From Pseudaminobacter sp047739745 (lineage in GTDB: Bacteria; Pseudomonadota; Alphaproteobacteria; Rhizobiales; Rhizobiaceae), in assembly GCF_047739745.1 (NCBI RefSeq), contig NZ_JBLLVA010000002.1, positions 62,001 through 126,000 on the forward strand: 64,000 nucleotides of DNA. Direction: 5' to 3'. The notes under the pieces were generated by a model. That model was not told where the DNA came from. It saw nothing but the letters and a program-made list of their open reading frames with translations, and ran no database searches. Both the position numbers and the translations under genes were made by a program. Below are positions 42,995 through 52,099 of this stretch, piece by piece. Each line of letters opens with the position of its first letter. The stretch's first letter is position 1.

Positions 42995-44521
42995 ATGGAC
43001 CCGACGGCTCACACCGAAGTACCCCATCGCGGGCTGATCACGCTATCGGTCATGCTCGCGACGATCATGCAGGTGCTCGACACCACGATCGCCAATGTCG
43101 CGCTGCCGTCGATGGTCGGCGATCTCGGCGCGTCGGCCGACACGATAAATTGGGTGCTGACTTCCTATATCGTCGCCGCCGCCATCATGACGCCGGTGAC
43201 CGGCTGGCTGTCCGACCGGATCGGCCGCAAGGAGCTGTTCCTGGTCTCGGTTATCGGCTTCGTCGTCGCTTCCATGCTTTGCGGCATATCGTGGAGCCTG
43301 GAGAGCATGGTGCTGTTCCGCCTTCTCCAGGGTGTATTCGGCGCCGCGATCGTGCCTCTTTCGCAAACCTTTCTCCTCGACATCAACCCGCGCGAGCGCC
43401 ATGGCCAGGCCATGGCGATGTGGGGAGCCGGCATCATGGTCGGCCCGATCATCGGCCCGACGCTGGGCGGCTGGCTGACGGAAAGCTTCAACTGGCGCTG
43501 GGTTTTCTTCATCAATCTGCCGATCGGCATCATCGCCGTAGCGGGTTCCGCGATTTATCTGCCAAGCATCGCCAAGCGGCTGCGCGGCTTCGATTTCTTC
43601 GGCTTCGCCATGCTGAGCCTCGGCGTCGGCGCGCTTCAGTTGATGCTCGACCGCGGTGCCGAAGTCGACTGGTTCTCGGCGGTCGAAATCTGGATCGAAC
43701 TCGGATTGGCAATCACCGGCTTCTGGGTGTTCACCGTTCATCTGCTGACGGCTAAGAACCCATTCATCGATCCCAAGATTTTCATGGATCGAAATTTCGC
43801 GACCGGGCTGGTGTTCATCTTCGTGATCGGCGTCATCTTGCTCGCCAGCCTTGCCCTGCTGCCGCCGATGCTGACGCATCTGTTCAACTATCCGACGATC
43901 ACCACGGGCCTGGTGATGGCGCCACGCGGCGTCGGCACCATGATCTCGATGATCATTGTGGGACGGCTGGTGCGCATCGTTGACGCCAGAATTCTCGTCG
44001 TCGCCGGGCTGCTGCTGACCGCGCAATCGCTCTACACGATGGCGGGTTTCAGCCCGCAGATGGATAGCCATCTGATCATCTCATCCGGAATTGTGCAGGG
44101 GCTGGGTCTTGGACTGGTCTTCGTGCCGCTGTCGACCATCGCCTTCGCCACGCTCGACGCCCGCTATCGCACCGACGCCACCAGCCTGTTCAGCCTGGTG
44201 CGCAACATCGGCTCCTCGATCGGCATTTCCGTCGTCACGGTCATGCTGACGCGCAATACGCAGATCAACCATGCCGAGCTTTCCGCGGCGATGACGCCCT
44301 TCAATCCGAATCTCGCAGTAGCATCGCCCGCCGCCGCGGCCGGCGATCCCGCCGCGCTGTCGCAGATCGACGGGCTGGTCAATGCCCAGGCGCTGATGAT
44401 CTCCTATGTCGACGACTTCAAGCTGATGATGATCGTAACGCTCTGCGCCATTCCGCTGGCGCTGTTGCTGCGCAAGCCGAAGATGGCGGCGGCTGGTGCA
44501 CCGGCCGCTCACATGGATTGA
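42995..44521 (+). CDS. emrB: DHA2-family MFS drug efflux permease
   Basis: The 508-residue proton-driven pump has 14 predicted helices. Motif A is GWLSDRIGRKELFL near residue 68 and the DHA2 motif TTIANVALPSMVGDLGAS is near the N-terminus (residues 29-45). MWGAGIMVGPIIGPTLGGWL is motif C. Together with the adaptor gene 30 bases upstream and the MarR gene it forms an EmrAB-type, ligand-induced efflux operon. Confidence 0.93.
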   Translation: MDPTAHTEVPHRGLITLSVMLATIMQVLDTTIANVALPSMVGDLGASADTINWVLTSYIVAAAIMTPVTGWLSDRIGRKELFLVSVIGFVVASMLCGISWSLESMVLFRLLQGVFGAAIVPLSQTFLLDINPRERHGQAMAMWGAGIMVGPIIGPTLGGWLTESFNWRWVFFINLPIGIIAVAGSAIYLPSIAKRLRGFDFFGFAMLSLGVGALQLMLDRGAEVDWFSAVEIWIELGLAITGFWVFTVHLLTAKNPFIDPKIFMDRNFATGLVFIFVIGVILLASLALLPPMLTHLFNYPTITTGLVMAPRGVGTMISMIIVGRLVRIVDARILVVAGLLLTAQSLYTMAGFSPQMDSHLIISSGIVQGLGLGLVFVPLSTIAFATLDARYRTDATSLFSLVRNIGSSIGISVVTVMLTRNTQINHAELSAAMTPFNPNLAVASPAAAAGDPAALSQIDGLVNAQALMISYVDDFKLMMIVTLCAIPLALLLRKPKMAAAGAPAAHMD

Positions 44522-44631
44522 AATGGCTGCGGCGCGAAAGAAACGTGACAGGCCGGAGAGGTTCGGCTAAGCCCGAAGCCGCTTCGGCAGCCCGCCGATC
44601 TAAAGCTTGAGTATCGCAGACAGGAGAAATC

Positions 44632-45492
44632 ATGGCGGGTTCGCCCACGAAGATCGAGTCTCTGGACGTTCTGACCGACCGCTACGAAGCGCTGCTGTGT
44701 GATGTCTGGGGCGTCGTCCACAATGGCGTCGAGGCGTTTCCTGACGCCTGCCGCGCTTTGACGCGAGCCCGGGCGAGGGGCGTTGTCGTGGTCCTCATCA
44801 CCAATTCACCGCGCCCGCGCGAAGGCGTGGAAGCGCAATTGGCCGCACTTGGCGTGCCGGACGATTGTTGGGACCGCGTCGTCACCTCTGGCGACGTCAC
44901 CCGCGACCTGATCCGCGAAGCGCCACGGAAACTGTTTCATGTCGGCAGCGACCGTGACCTGCCGATCTATGACGGGCTGGATTGTGAACTGGTCGAGGAA
45001 TTCGAAGCCGACGCCGTGGTGTGCACCGGCCTGATGGATGACGAGACCGAAACGCCGGAAGACTATGCCGACATGCTGCGGCGGTTTCGCTCGCGCAACC
45101 TGCCATTCATCTGCGCCAATCCCGACATCGTGGTGGAGCGCGGCGACAGGCTGATCTGGTGCGCCGGTGCATTGGCGCGCGACTACGGCCAGCTGGGCGG
45201 CAGGACGCTGATTTCGGGCAAGCCCCATCGGCCGATCTACGAGGCAGCCTTGAGAGTCGTCGGCGAACTTCTGGGCCGCGAAGCCGACCGCTCGAAGACG
45301 CTGGCCATCGGTGACGGCATGCTGACGGACATAAAGGGTGCGACCGACAACGACATCGACGCACTCTATGTTTCAGGTGGCATCCATGCCCGCGACTATG
45401 GCGAGGCCCATGATTCCGATCCGAAGCTACTGGCGGCATTTCTTGAGAAACATGGACAACAGCCGGTTGCGGTCATCCCGCGGCTTCGGTAA
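44632..45492 (+). CDS. HAD-superfamily IIA hydrolase (TIGR01459-type)
   Basis: The 286-residue phosphatase has HAD motif I as LLCDVWGVVHNG near residue 22 (D-x-W in place of D-x-D, as usual in this subgroup), motif II ITNSPR, the C2-cap region, motif III in SGKPHRPIYEAAL and motif IV IGDGMLTDIKGA. Relatives include NagD and phosphoglycolate phosphatases. It stands six bases from the ribF start, an arrangement that suggests a flavin-nucleotide or related sugar-phosphate substrate, but this is inference. AGGAGAAATC precedes the ATG. Confidence 0.9.
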   Translation: MAGSPTKIESLDVLTDRYEALLCDVWGVVHNGVEAFPDACRALTRARARGVVVVLITNSPRPREGVEAQLAALGVPDDCWDRVVTSGDVTRDLIREAPRKLFHVGSDRDLPIYDGLDCELVEEFEADAVVCTGLMDDETETPEDYADMLRRFRSRNLPFICANPDIVVERGDRLIWCAGALARDYGQLGGRTLISGKPHRPIYEAALRVVGELLGREADRSKTLAIGDGMLTDIKGATDNDIDALYVSGGIHARDYGEAHDSDPKLLAAFLEKHGQQPVAVIPRLR

Positions 45493-45498
45493 CGAAGT

Positions 45499-46482
45499 AT
45501 GATGCGTTCCTTCCAGCGTATTTCCGGTTCGGCGACATTGCCTGATGGCCTTCGCGGCGGCGTGGTGGCGATCGGCAATTTCGATGGCGTGCATCGTGGC
45601 CATCAGGTCGTGCTGGAACGCGCGCTGCAGGAGGCGGCCCGGCATGGCGTGCCGGCGCTGGTGCTGACGTTCGAGCCGCATCCGCGCACCGTATTCCAGC
45701 CCGACACCCCGCTTTTCTTGCTGACGCCGCCGCCGATGAAGGCACGGCTGCTGGCCGAACTCGGCTTCGATGCGGTGGTGGAGCAGGCCTTTACGCGCGA
45801 ATTCGCCGAACTGGATGCCGAACGCTTCGTGATGCAGATGCTGTCGAGCGACCTCGGCGTCAGCCATGTAGTGACCGGTTTCGACTTCCACTTCGGCAAG
45901 AACCGGCAGGGTGGGCCGGCCTTTTTGATGGAGGCAGGAGCGCGTCATGGCTTCGGCGTGACGCTGGTCGATCCATTTCGCGATGAAGGCGCTGAAATCG
46001 TCTCGTCCAGCCGTATTCGCGGCCTGTTGTCGGAAGGCGAGGTTGCGCAGGCGGCGGGCCTGCTTGGCTACCGGTACACGGTCGAGGCCGAAGTAGGGCA
46101 TGGAAAGCAGCTTGGCCGTACGCTGAGCTTCCCGACCGCAAACATGGCGCTGCCCGAAACCAATAGCCTTAAATACGGCATCTATGCCGTAAGGTTTCGC
46201 CGTGCCGACGGCACGCTGCATGATGGTGTCGCCAGTTTCGGCCGCCGGCCGACCGTCGACACCGATGGCGCGCCGCTGCTTGAAACTTTCTTGTTCGATT
46301 TCACCGGCGACCTGTATTGGCAGACCTGTCGCGTTTCGCTGTTCGCCTATCTGCGTGGTGAGGAGAAGTTTGATGGCCTCGACGCCCTGGTCGCCCAGAT
46401 GAAGCGCGACGAGGCCGAAGCGCGCGCGCTGCTGGCGAGCGTCACGCCGTTGTCGCCGCTTGATCGCGCCATCGCCTTCTAG
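45499..46482 (+). CDS. ribF: Bifunctional riboflavin kinase / FAD synthetase
   Basis: RibF turns riboflavin to FMN and FMN to FAD. The 327-residue protein has the N-terminal nucleotidyltransferase domain with GNFDGVHRGHQ near residue 28 and SSSRIRGLLSEGEV near residue 170, then the C-terminal flavokinase domain with GKQLGRTLSFPTANM near residue 203 and YGIYAVR. Cytosolic. Close coupling to the HAD gene upstream. Confidence 0.96.
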   Translation: MMRSFQRISGSATLPDGLRGGVVAIGNFDGVHRGHQVVLERALQEAARHGVPALVLTFEPHPRTVFQPDTPLFLLTPPPMKARLLAELGFDAVVEQAFTREFAELDAERFVMQMLSSDLGVSHVVTGFDFHFGKNRQGGPAFLMEAGARHGFGVTLVDPFRDEGAEIVSSSRIRGLLSEGEVAQAAGLLGYRYTVEAEVGHGKQLGRTLSFPTANMALPETNSLKYGIYAVRFRRADGTLHDGVASFGRRPTVDTDGAPLLETFLFDFTGDLYWQTCRVSLFAYLRGEEKFDGLDALVAQMKRDEAEARALLASVTPLSPLDRAIAF

Positions 46483-46519
46483 CTTCGAGGGTCCAGCGGC
46501 AGTATCCGTGACGCTTCGG

Positions 46520-47083
46520 CTATCTCCTCAATGCCAGGCCGAATGCGATGAATGTCCAGCCCTGGAATATCAGGTCGATCGCCAGGAAAAGGCCAAGCAC
46601 CCAAAGGCTGTTGATCGGCCAGCCGAGCGCAATGATCAGGCCGGCCAGCGCCGTGACGATGCCGGCGGCGACGATCCAGCCCCAGCCGCTCGCCTGCCTG
46701 TTCTTCAGGCCGACCCAAAGGCGCAGGAGCCCCGATGCGACGAGGCTGACAGCCAATAGGAAGGTCAGCACTGCAGAGGCCAGAAGCGGATTGTAGAAGG
46801 CGAGAAAGCCGGCGATGGCATAGAGCAAACCGCTGAGCAGCCACCAGAAAAAGCCGCTCCAGTCCTTCACGCCGAAGGCATGGGCGATTTCAACGATGCC
46901 GGCGACCAGCATCAGCGTGCCCACGACATAGACTGATGCGACGGTTGCAATGACGAGATTGCCGAAGGCAATAACGCCGAAGATCAGGAGCAGCACGCCG
47001 AGGGCGACGAACCAGCCCCATTTCGACCGTGCTTCACCAATGGCATTACCTAGTGTGTTGGGTGCTTCGGATGGCAATGTCAT
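46520..47083 (-). CDS. HdeD family membrane protein
   Basis: The 187-residue protein has six predicted transmembrane helices in three pairs (for example WGWFVALGVLLLIFGVIAF and GFFWWLLSGLLYAIAGFLAF), the DUF308/HdeD pattern. E. coli HdeD contributes to acid resistance at high cell density; the mechanism is unknown. Convergent with ribF, 37 bases apart with no clear terminator. Confidence 0.9.
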   Translation of the reverse strand: MTLPSEAPNTLGNAIGEARSKWGWFVALGVLLLIFGVIAFGNLVIATVASVYVVGTLMLVAGIVEIAHAFGVKDWSGFFWWLLSGLLYAIAGFLAFYNPLLASAVLTFLLAVSLVASGLLRLWVGLKNRQASGWGWIVAAGIVTALAGLIIALGWPINSLWVLGLFLAIDLIFQGWTFIAFGLALRR

Positions 47084-47690
47084 GTCGTCCCTCCACGATA
47101 GAGTTCAGTCCAACATAGTCCATGACGAACGTTAACTCGCTTGCGCGAAACCGTCCAGTCGCGTTGCGAGCCAGCTGCATGTGGGTTGCGAAAGATTTGG
47201 TGTATCAGACTGAATTCACTTCAAATTTTCCAACATGAACGAAAGTGCGGGCTCAACGAGTGATTGTGCTCAGGAGTATGTTCGGGGCGGGATAGTTCCG
47301 CTCGGTCGATTCGCGGCGATCTGTTCGGCCGCGATCGTGCTCGGCCCTCTGTGGCCGTCTCCGCCAGCCAAGGACTTCAGCCTAGCAAGGGAGCGAGGCT
47401 CGCTCATCCCCGGTGTCGCGACCGCCGATCGGTTCGACTTCGCCAAAAAGGCTTCCGCCATGCGCCCAATTTATGTGCTTTATTCTCCTGTCCGCCTCCG
47501 CTAAAAGCGCGGCCATGAGATTTTCGGCGCTCGTCTTCGCGATTGCTATACGAATTACCGGCCCGGTCTTCCGAGCGGCGTAATGCTGTTCGTAAGCCCG
47601 GGGCTTTATCTCAAGCGCCTGCTCGCTTTTTCAGACCACGATGGTTGAACGCCCATGGCCGCTTTCGCCGGGCAATTCGATGGCAAGACA
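47084..47690. other. Long intergenic region before ileS
   Basis: This is the largest gap of the window (607 bases). A reading frame at 47235-47504 (89 residues, one hydrophobic stretch) has no ribosome site and no recognisable family, and I do not call it. I see no T-box or other riboswitch, no hairpin with a T-tract, and no strong promoter. The ileS promoter must lie in its right part. Confidence 0.5.
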
Positions 47691-50687
47691 ATGACCGATA
47701 CGTCCGTTAATTCCGAACAATCCAAGATCGACTATTCGAAGACCCTTTATCTGCCGCAGACGAATTTTCCGATGCGCGCCGGCCTGCCCGAAAAGGAACC
47801 GGTGCTGGTCAAGCGCTGGCAGGAAATGGGCATGTATAAGCGCCTGCGTGAAAATGCTGCGGGTCGTCCGCTTTTCGTCCTGCATGACGGGCCACCCTAT
47901 GCGAACGGCAACATCCACATCGGCCATGCGCTGAACAAGATCCTCAAGGACGTCATCACCCGCTCGTTCCAGATGCGCGGATATGACAGCAATTATGTGC
48001 CGGGCTGGGACTGTCATGGCCTGCCGATCGAATGGAAGATCGAGGAGCAGTATCGCGCCAAGGGCAAGAACAAGGACGAGGTTCCCGTCAACGAGTTCCG
48101 CAAGGAGTGTCGCGAGTTTGCGGCCCACTGGATCAAGGTCCAGTCTGAGGAATTCAAGCGGCTCGGCGTCGAGGGCGATTTCGACAATCCCTATACGACG
48201 ATGAATTTTCACGCCGAGGCGCGGATCGCCGGCGAGCTGCTGAAATTCGCCAAATCCGGCCAGCTTTACCGCGGCTCCAAGCCGGTGATGTGGAGCGTGG
48301 TGGAACGCACCGCGCTCGCCGAAGCCGAGGTCGAATATCAGGACTACGAAAGCGACACGATCTGGGTGAAGTTCCCGGTGGCGAACGGCGCCGATCGTTT
48401 GGCGGGAGCCCACGTCGTCATCTGGACCACGACCCCGTGGACGATCCCCGGCAACCGCGCAGTGAGCTTTTCTCCTCGCATCGCTTATGGCCTTTTTGAG
48501 GTGACGGCGGCGGAAAACGACTTCGGCCCGCAGCCCGGCGAGAAGCTGATCTTTGCCGATGCGCTTGCAGGAGAAGCGGCGGAGAAAGCCAAGGTCACCT
48601 TGAATCGGATCGGCAGTGTCAGCGCTGAAGACCTTGAAAGCATTGTGCTTTCGCATCCATTCAAGGGCTTGGGCGGCGGTTATGAATTCACCGTGCCGAT
48701 GCTGGCCGGCGATCACGTGACCGATGATACTGGTACCGGATTCGTCCATACCGCGCCTGGCCACGGTCGCGAAGACTTCGACGCCTGGATGGATTCGGTC
48801 CGTGACCTCGAGATGCGCGGGATCTCGACGAGAATCCCGTTCACCGTGGACGACGCCGGCTACTTCACCAAGGACGCGCCCGGCTTCGGCCCGGACCGCG
48901 AGGGCGGGGCAGCGCGCGTCATCGATGACAACGGCAAGAAGGGCGACGCCAACAAGGCGGTCATCGAGGCGCTGATCGGCGCGAACGCGCTGTTTGCGCG
49001 CGGGCGGCTTAAGCACTCCTACCCGCATAGCTGGCGCTCCAAGAAGCCGGTGATTTTCCGCAATACGCCGCAATGGTTCGTCCACATGGACAAGGAGCTG
49101 GGCGGGTTTACCTCCCCCTCGATGGCGGAGGTCGCGACGCACAGCGGCGCGGGTGGGAAGAAACCCGATACCTTGCGCAATCGCGCGCTGGCTGCGATCG
49201 ACGCGACACGCTTCGTGCCGGCCGCCGGCCAGACCAGGCTGCGCGCCATGATCGAGGAGCGCCCGGACTGGGTGTTGTCACGCCAGCGCGCCTGGGGCGT
49301 GCCGATCTGCGTGTTCGCCGATGCGGATGGCGATATCCTGGTCGATGACGCGGTCAATGCTCGCATTCTCGAAGCATTCGAGAAGGAAGGCGCCGACGCC
49401 TGGTTTGCCGAGGGCGCCAAGGAGCGGTTTTTGGGCGAGGGCCACGATCACGCGCGGTGGCGGCAGGTCACCGACATTCTCGATGTCTGGTTCGATTCAG
49501 GATCGACGCATACCTTCACGCTCGAGGATCGGCCCGACCTTAAATGGCCGGCCGATGTCTATCTGGAAGGCTCCGACCAGCATCGCGGCTGGTTCCATTC
49601 GTCGCTGCTGGAAAGCTGCGGCACGCGCGGCCGCGCACCTTACGATACCGTCGTCACCCATGGTTTCACCATGGACGAGGACGGCCGGAAGATGTCGAAG
49701 TCGCTCGGCAACACCGTTGTTCCTCAGGACGTGATGAAGCAGTCCGGCGCCGACATATTGCGCCTGTGGGTGATGACCACGGACTATTGGGAAGACCAGC
49801 GGCTCGGCAAGAACGTGCTGCAGACCAATATCGACGCTTATCGCAAGCTGCGCAACACCATCCGCTGGATGCTGGGAACGCTCGCGCATGACGAGGGCGA
49901 CGAGGTGCCGCTGGCGGATATGCCGGAACTGGAACAGCTCATGCTGCACCGGCTGTCGGAACTCGACCAGATCATGCGGGCCGGCTACGATGCCTTCGAG
50001 TTCAAGCGCATCACTCGCGCGCTGATCGACTTCATGGTCGTGGAACTGTCCGCTTTCTATTTCGATATCCGCAAGGATGCCCTCTACTGTGAGGCTCCCT
50101 CCAGCGTGAAGCGCAAGTCGGCCGTGCAAGTGGTGCGTCATCTCTTCGACCATCTGGTGACATGGCTTGCGCCAATGCTGCCGTTCACTACGGAGGAAGC
50201 CTGGCTCGAACGCTATCCATCCGCGGTATCCGTTCATCTCGAGCAGTTCCGCGATGTGCCGAGCGAATGGAAGAACGATGCACTTGCCGAAAAATGGCGC
50301 AAGCTTCGTCAAGTCCGCAGCGTCGTCACTGGCGCACTGGAACTTGAGCGGGCAAAAAAGACGATCGGCTCCTCGCTGGACGCCGTCCCGACCGTCTACA
50401 TGACCGACGCCGCGCTTGAGGAAGCTTTTGCCGGGATCGACATGGCGGAAATCTGCATCACGAGCGATCTTGTCGTGTCGCATGACACCGCACCGGAGGA
50501 GGCCTTCTCCCTCCGTGAGGTTCCAGGCGTGGCGGTCCTCGTGACGAAAGCCGAGGAGCGCGGCTTGCGCAAATGTGCGCGTTCCTGGCGGTTTACCGAC
50601 GATGTCGGTGCAGATTCGGAGTTTCCCGACGTCTCTGCGCGGGACGCGGCGGTGCTGCGCGAATTGCGCGCGCTGGGTCGGCTTTGA
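47691..50687 (+). CDS. ileS: Isoleucyl-tRNA synthetase
   Basis: IleS charges tRNA-Ile and edits misactivated valine. The 998-residue class I synthetase has HIGH as HIGHALNK near residue 77, a full CP1 editing domain (WTTTPWTIPGNRAV, DTGTGFVHTAPGHG), and KMSKS as KMSKSLGN from residue 667, then the anticodon-binding helices. It is of the bacterial type rather than the mupirocin-resistant type, judged from overall pattern. The ATG at 47691 matches the usual start MTDTSVN; an ATG 12 codons earlier is also in frame. Confidence 0.97.
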   Translation: MTDTSVNSEQSKIDYSKTLYLPQTNFPMRAGLPEKEPVLVKRWQEMGMYKRLRENAAGRPLFVLHDGPPYANGNIHIGHALNKILKDVITRSFQMRGYDSNYVPGWDCHGLPIEWKIEEQYRAKGKNKDEVPVNEFRKECREFAAHWIKVQSEEFKRLGVEGDFDNPYTTMNFHAEARIAGELLKFAKSGQLYRGSKPVMWSVVERTALAEAEVEYQDYESDTIWVKFPVANGADRLAGAHVVIWTTTPWTIPGNRAVSFSPRIAYGLFEVTAAENDFGPQPGEKLIFADALAGEAAEKAKVTLNRIGSVSAEDLESIVLSHPFKGLGGGYEFTVPMLAGDHVTDDTGTGFVHTAPGHGREDFDAWMDSVRDLEMRGISTRIPFTVDDAGYFTKDAPGFGPDREGGAARVIDDNGKKGDANKAVIEALIGANALFARGRLKHSYPHSWRSKKPVIFRNTPQWFVHMDKELGGFTSPSMAEVATHSGAGGKKPDTLRNRALAAIDATRFVPAAGQTRLRAMIEERPDWVLSRQRAWGVPICVFADADGDILVDDAVNARILEAFEKEGADAWFAEGAKERFLGEGHDHARWRQVTDILDVWFDSGSTHTFTLEDRPDLKWPADVYLEGSDQHRGWFHSSLLESCGTRGRAPYDTVVTHGFTMDEDGRKMSKSLGNTVVPQDVMKQSGADILRLWVMTTDYWEDQRLGKNVLQTNIDAYRKLRNTIRWMLGTLAHDEGDEVPLADMPELEQLMLHRLSELDQIMRAGYDAFEFKRITRALIDFMVVELSAFYFDIRKDALYCEAPSSVKRKSAVQVVRHLFDHLVTWLAPMLPFTTEEAWLERYPSAVSVHLEQFRDVPSEWKNDALAEKWRKLRQVRSVVTGALELERAKKTIGSSLDAVPTVYMTDAALEEAFAGIDMAEICITSDLVVSHDTAPEEAFSLREVPGVAVLVTKAEERGLRKCARSWRFTDDVGADSEFPDVSARDAAVLRELRALGRL

Positions 50688-50763
50688 GGCTCGTCAGCGA
50701 GATTCACATGCGGCCGGTCGTTGCCCTTATACGCGCCATGCGTTAAAAGCGCGGGACTTCGGA

Positions 50764-50776
50764 CGACAAATTGTCG
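50764..50776. promoter_or_regulatory. 13-base palindrome upstream of lipoprotein gene
   Basis: CGACAA-A-TTGTCG is a perfect inverted repeat about 90 bases before the lipoprotein start. It could be an operator; no regulator is suggested. Confidence 0.3.
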
Positions 50777-50865
50777 CCGGATTCTCGTCGGATGAGCGTG
50801 CGGGCGGTGGCCGGATTCCGGTTGGATTACTTTTCCAGAGGCAATTTGTAGTGGGATTTTCTGGC

Positions 50866-51543
50866 ATGACTGAAAAGACGCGGAGGCGCGCGGCGCTGTT
50901 GACGTCGCTCATGGCTTCCAGTCTCGCCCTTTCGGGATGCGTGGGCTCGCCGACCTATGGCACCGACAAGACCGCGACCGAGCAGCTTGTCGGTGACGTG
51001 ACGGGAATTCTGTCGATCGCGCCAAAGGGCCGCGAGAGGATCGACTACAAGCCGCGTCCTGAACTGGTCAAGCCGCAGCCTGGTCAGGCGGCCAATCTGC
51101 CCGCGCCGCAGGACAACATCGTCACCGCGCGTAGCGATGTATGGCCGGAATCGCCGGAACAGAAGCGAGCCCGCATTCGCGCCGATGCAACCGCCAATCG
51201 CGACAAGCCCGGCTGGCGGCCGGAGGTCGAATCCGATGTGTATGCTGCCTCATCGGCGCCTAGTGCGCCGCTTGGCGCGTCGCAGAGGCGACTCGAATCC
51301 GGAATCGAGCCGCCCGCGATGCGACAGCAGCAGCGCGAGGCGTTCAACAAGCGATTGGCCGAAACCAGGCAAGGCAGCGAAACGACGCGCAAATATCTGA
51401 GCGAGCCGCCGCTGGTCTACCGCCAGCCGGCTGCCACCGCGCCGGTGGGCGACGTCGGTGAGGACGAGTTGAAGAAGGAAAGACGCCTCAAGGCCGAAGC
51501 CAAGAAGGGCGGCAAGAGCTGGCGCGATATATTGCCGTGGTAA
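50866..51543 (+). CDS. Predicted lipoprotein of unknown function
   Basis: The 225-residue product has a lipoprotein signal with LALSGC at residues 20-25, followed by a low-complexity, proline- and arginine-rich mature region with no hydrophobic core, probably disordered in the periplasm, ending in KSWRDILPW. No family is recognised. It lies 178 bases after ileS on the same strand. A 13-base palindrome CGACAA-A-TTGTCG at 50764-50776 stands upstream. Confidence 0.78.
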   Translation: MTEKTRRRAALLTSLMASSLALSGCVGSPTYGTDKTATEQLVGDVTGILSIAPKGRERIDYKPRPELVKPQPGQAANLPAPQDNIVTARSDVWPESPEQKRARIRADATANRDKPGWRPEVESDVYAASSAPSAPLGASQRRLESGIEPPAMRQQQREAFNKRLAETRQGSETTRKYLSEPPLVYRQPAATAPVGDVGEDELKKERRLKAEAKKGGKSWRDILPW

Positions 51544-51549
51544 GAGAAG

Positions 51550-51572
51550 CCGCTGCGAACATGCCGCAGTGG
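51550..51572. terminator. Hairpin between lipoprotein gene and tadA
   Basis: CCGCTGCG pairs with CGCAGTGG (one G-T) around a seven-base loop between convergent stops at 51543 and 51582. There is no T-tract. Confidence 0.4.
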
Positions 51573-51581
51573 TTCACGTAG

Positions 51582-52034
51582 TCACAGATCGCGCCGCGCC
51601 TGGAAGAATGTCTTGAGGATGCCGGCTGCACTGCTTTCGGCAATGCCGGGGTAGACCTCGGGGACGTGATGGCAGGTCGGCGAGGCGAAGAACCGCACGC
51701 CGTTGACGACGGCACCACCTTTTTCGTCGCTGGCTCCGAAATAGAGCCGCCTGATGCGGGCGAAGGAAATCGCCGCCGCGCACATGGCACAAGGCTCCAG
51801 CGTCACATAGAGATCGAGATCGGTAAGCCGCTCGGCCGATAGTTTTTGCGAGGCCTCGCGGATCGCCAGCATTTCGGCGTGAGCAGTCGGATCGTTAAGT
51901 TCCCGGGTGCGGTTTCCGGCGCGTGAAACGATCCTTGTACCGCGGGCGACGACCGCGCCGACCGGCACTTCGCCGCGTGCGGCGGCGGCCTCGGCCTCGG
52001 CAAGAGCCAAGGCCATGAAATCCGGGCGTTTCAA
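51582..52034 (-). CDS. tadA: tRNA(Arg) adenosine-34 deaminase
   Basis: TadA converts wobble adenosine to inosine in tRNA-Arg(ACG). The 150-residue protein has the zinc-deaminase motifs HAEML (with catalytic Glu) and PCAMCAAA, and ends with the FFQARRD helix. I choose the TTG start at 52034 (reading MKRPDFMALALAEA) because GAGGGA lies upstream at workable distance and it keeps the first helix whole; ATG 52016 is the alternative. Divergent from the pseudouridine synthase gene, 65 bases apart. Confidence 0.92.
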   Translation of the reverse strand: MKRPDFMALALAEAEAAAARGEVPVGAVVARGTRIVSRAGNRTRELNDPTAHAEMLAIREASQKLSAERLTDLDLYVTLEPCAMCAAAISFARIRRLYFGASDEKGGAVVNGVRFFASPTCHHVPEVYPGIAESSAAGILKTFFQARRDL

Positions 52035-52099
52035 GCCGTTATTCCCTCGCAAGTCCAGAATGTTCCTGTTATCTACCGCCTCGGAAAGGCAAACGCCAC

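Noticed and set aside
47235..47504. 89-residue open frame in the gap before ileS
   Set aside because: No ribosome site, no recognisable family, and an overlapping frame is equally open; not supported as a gene.
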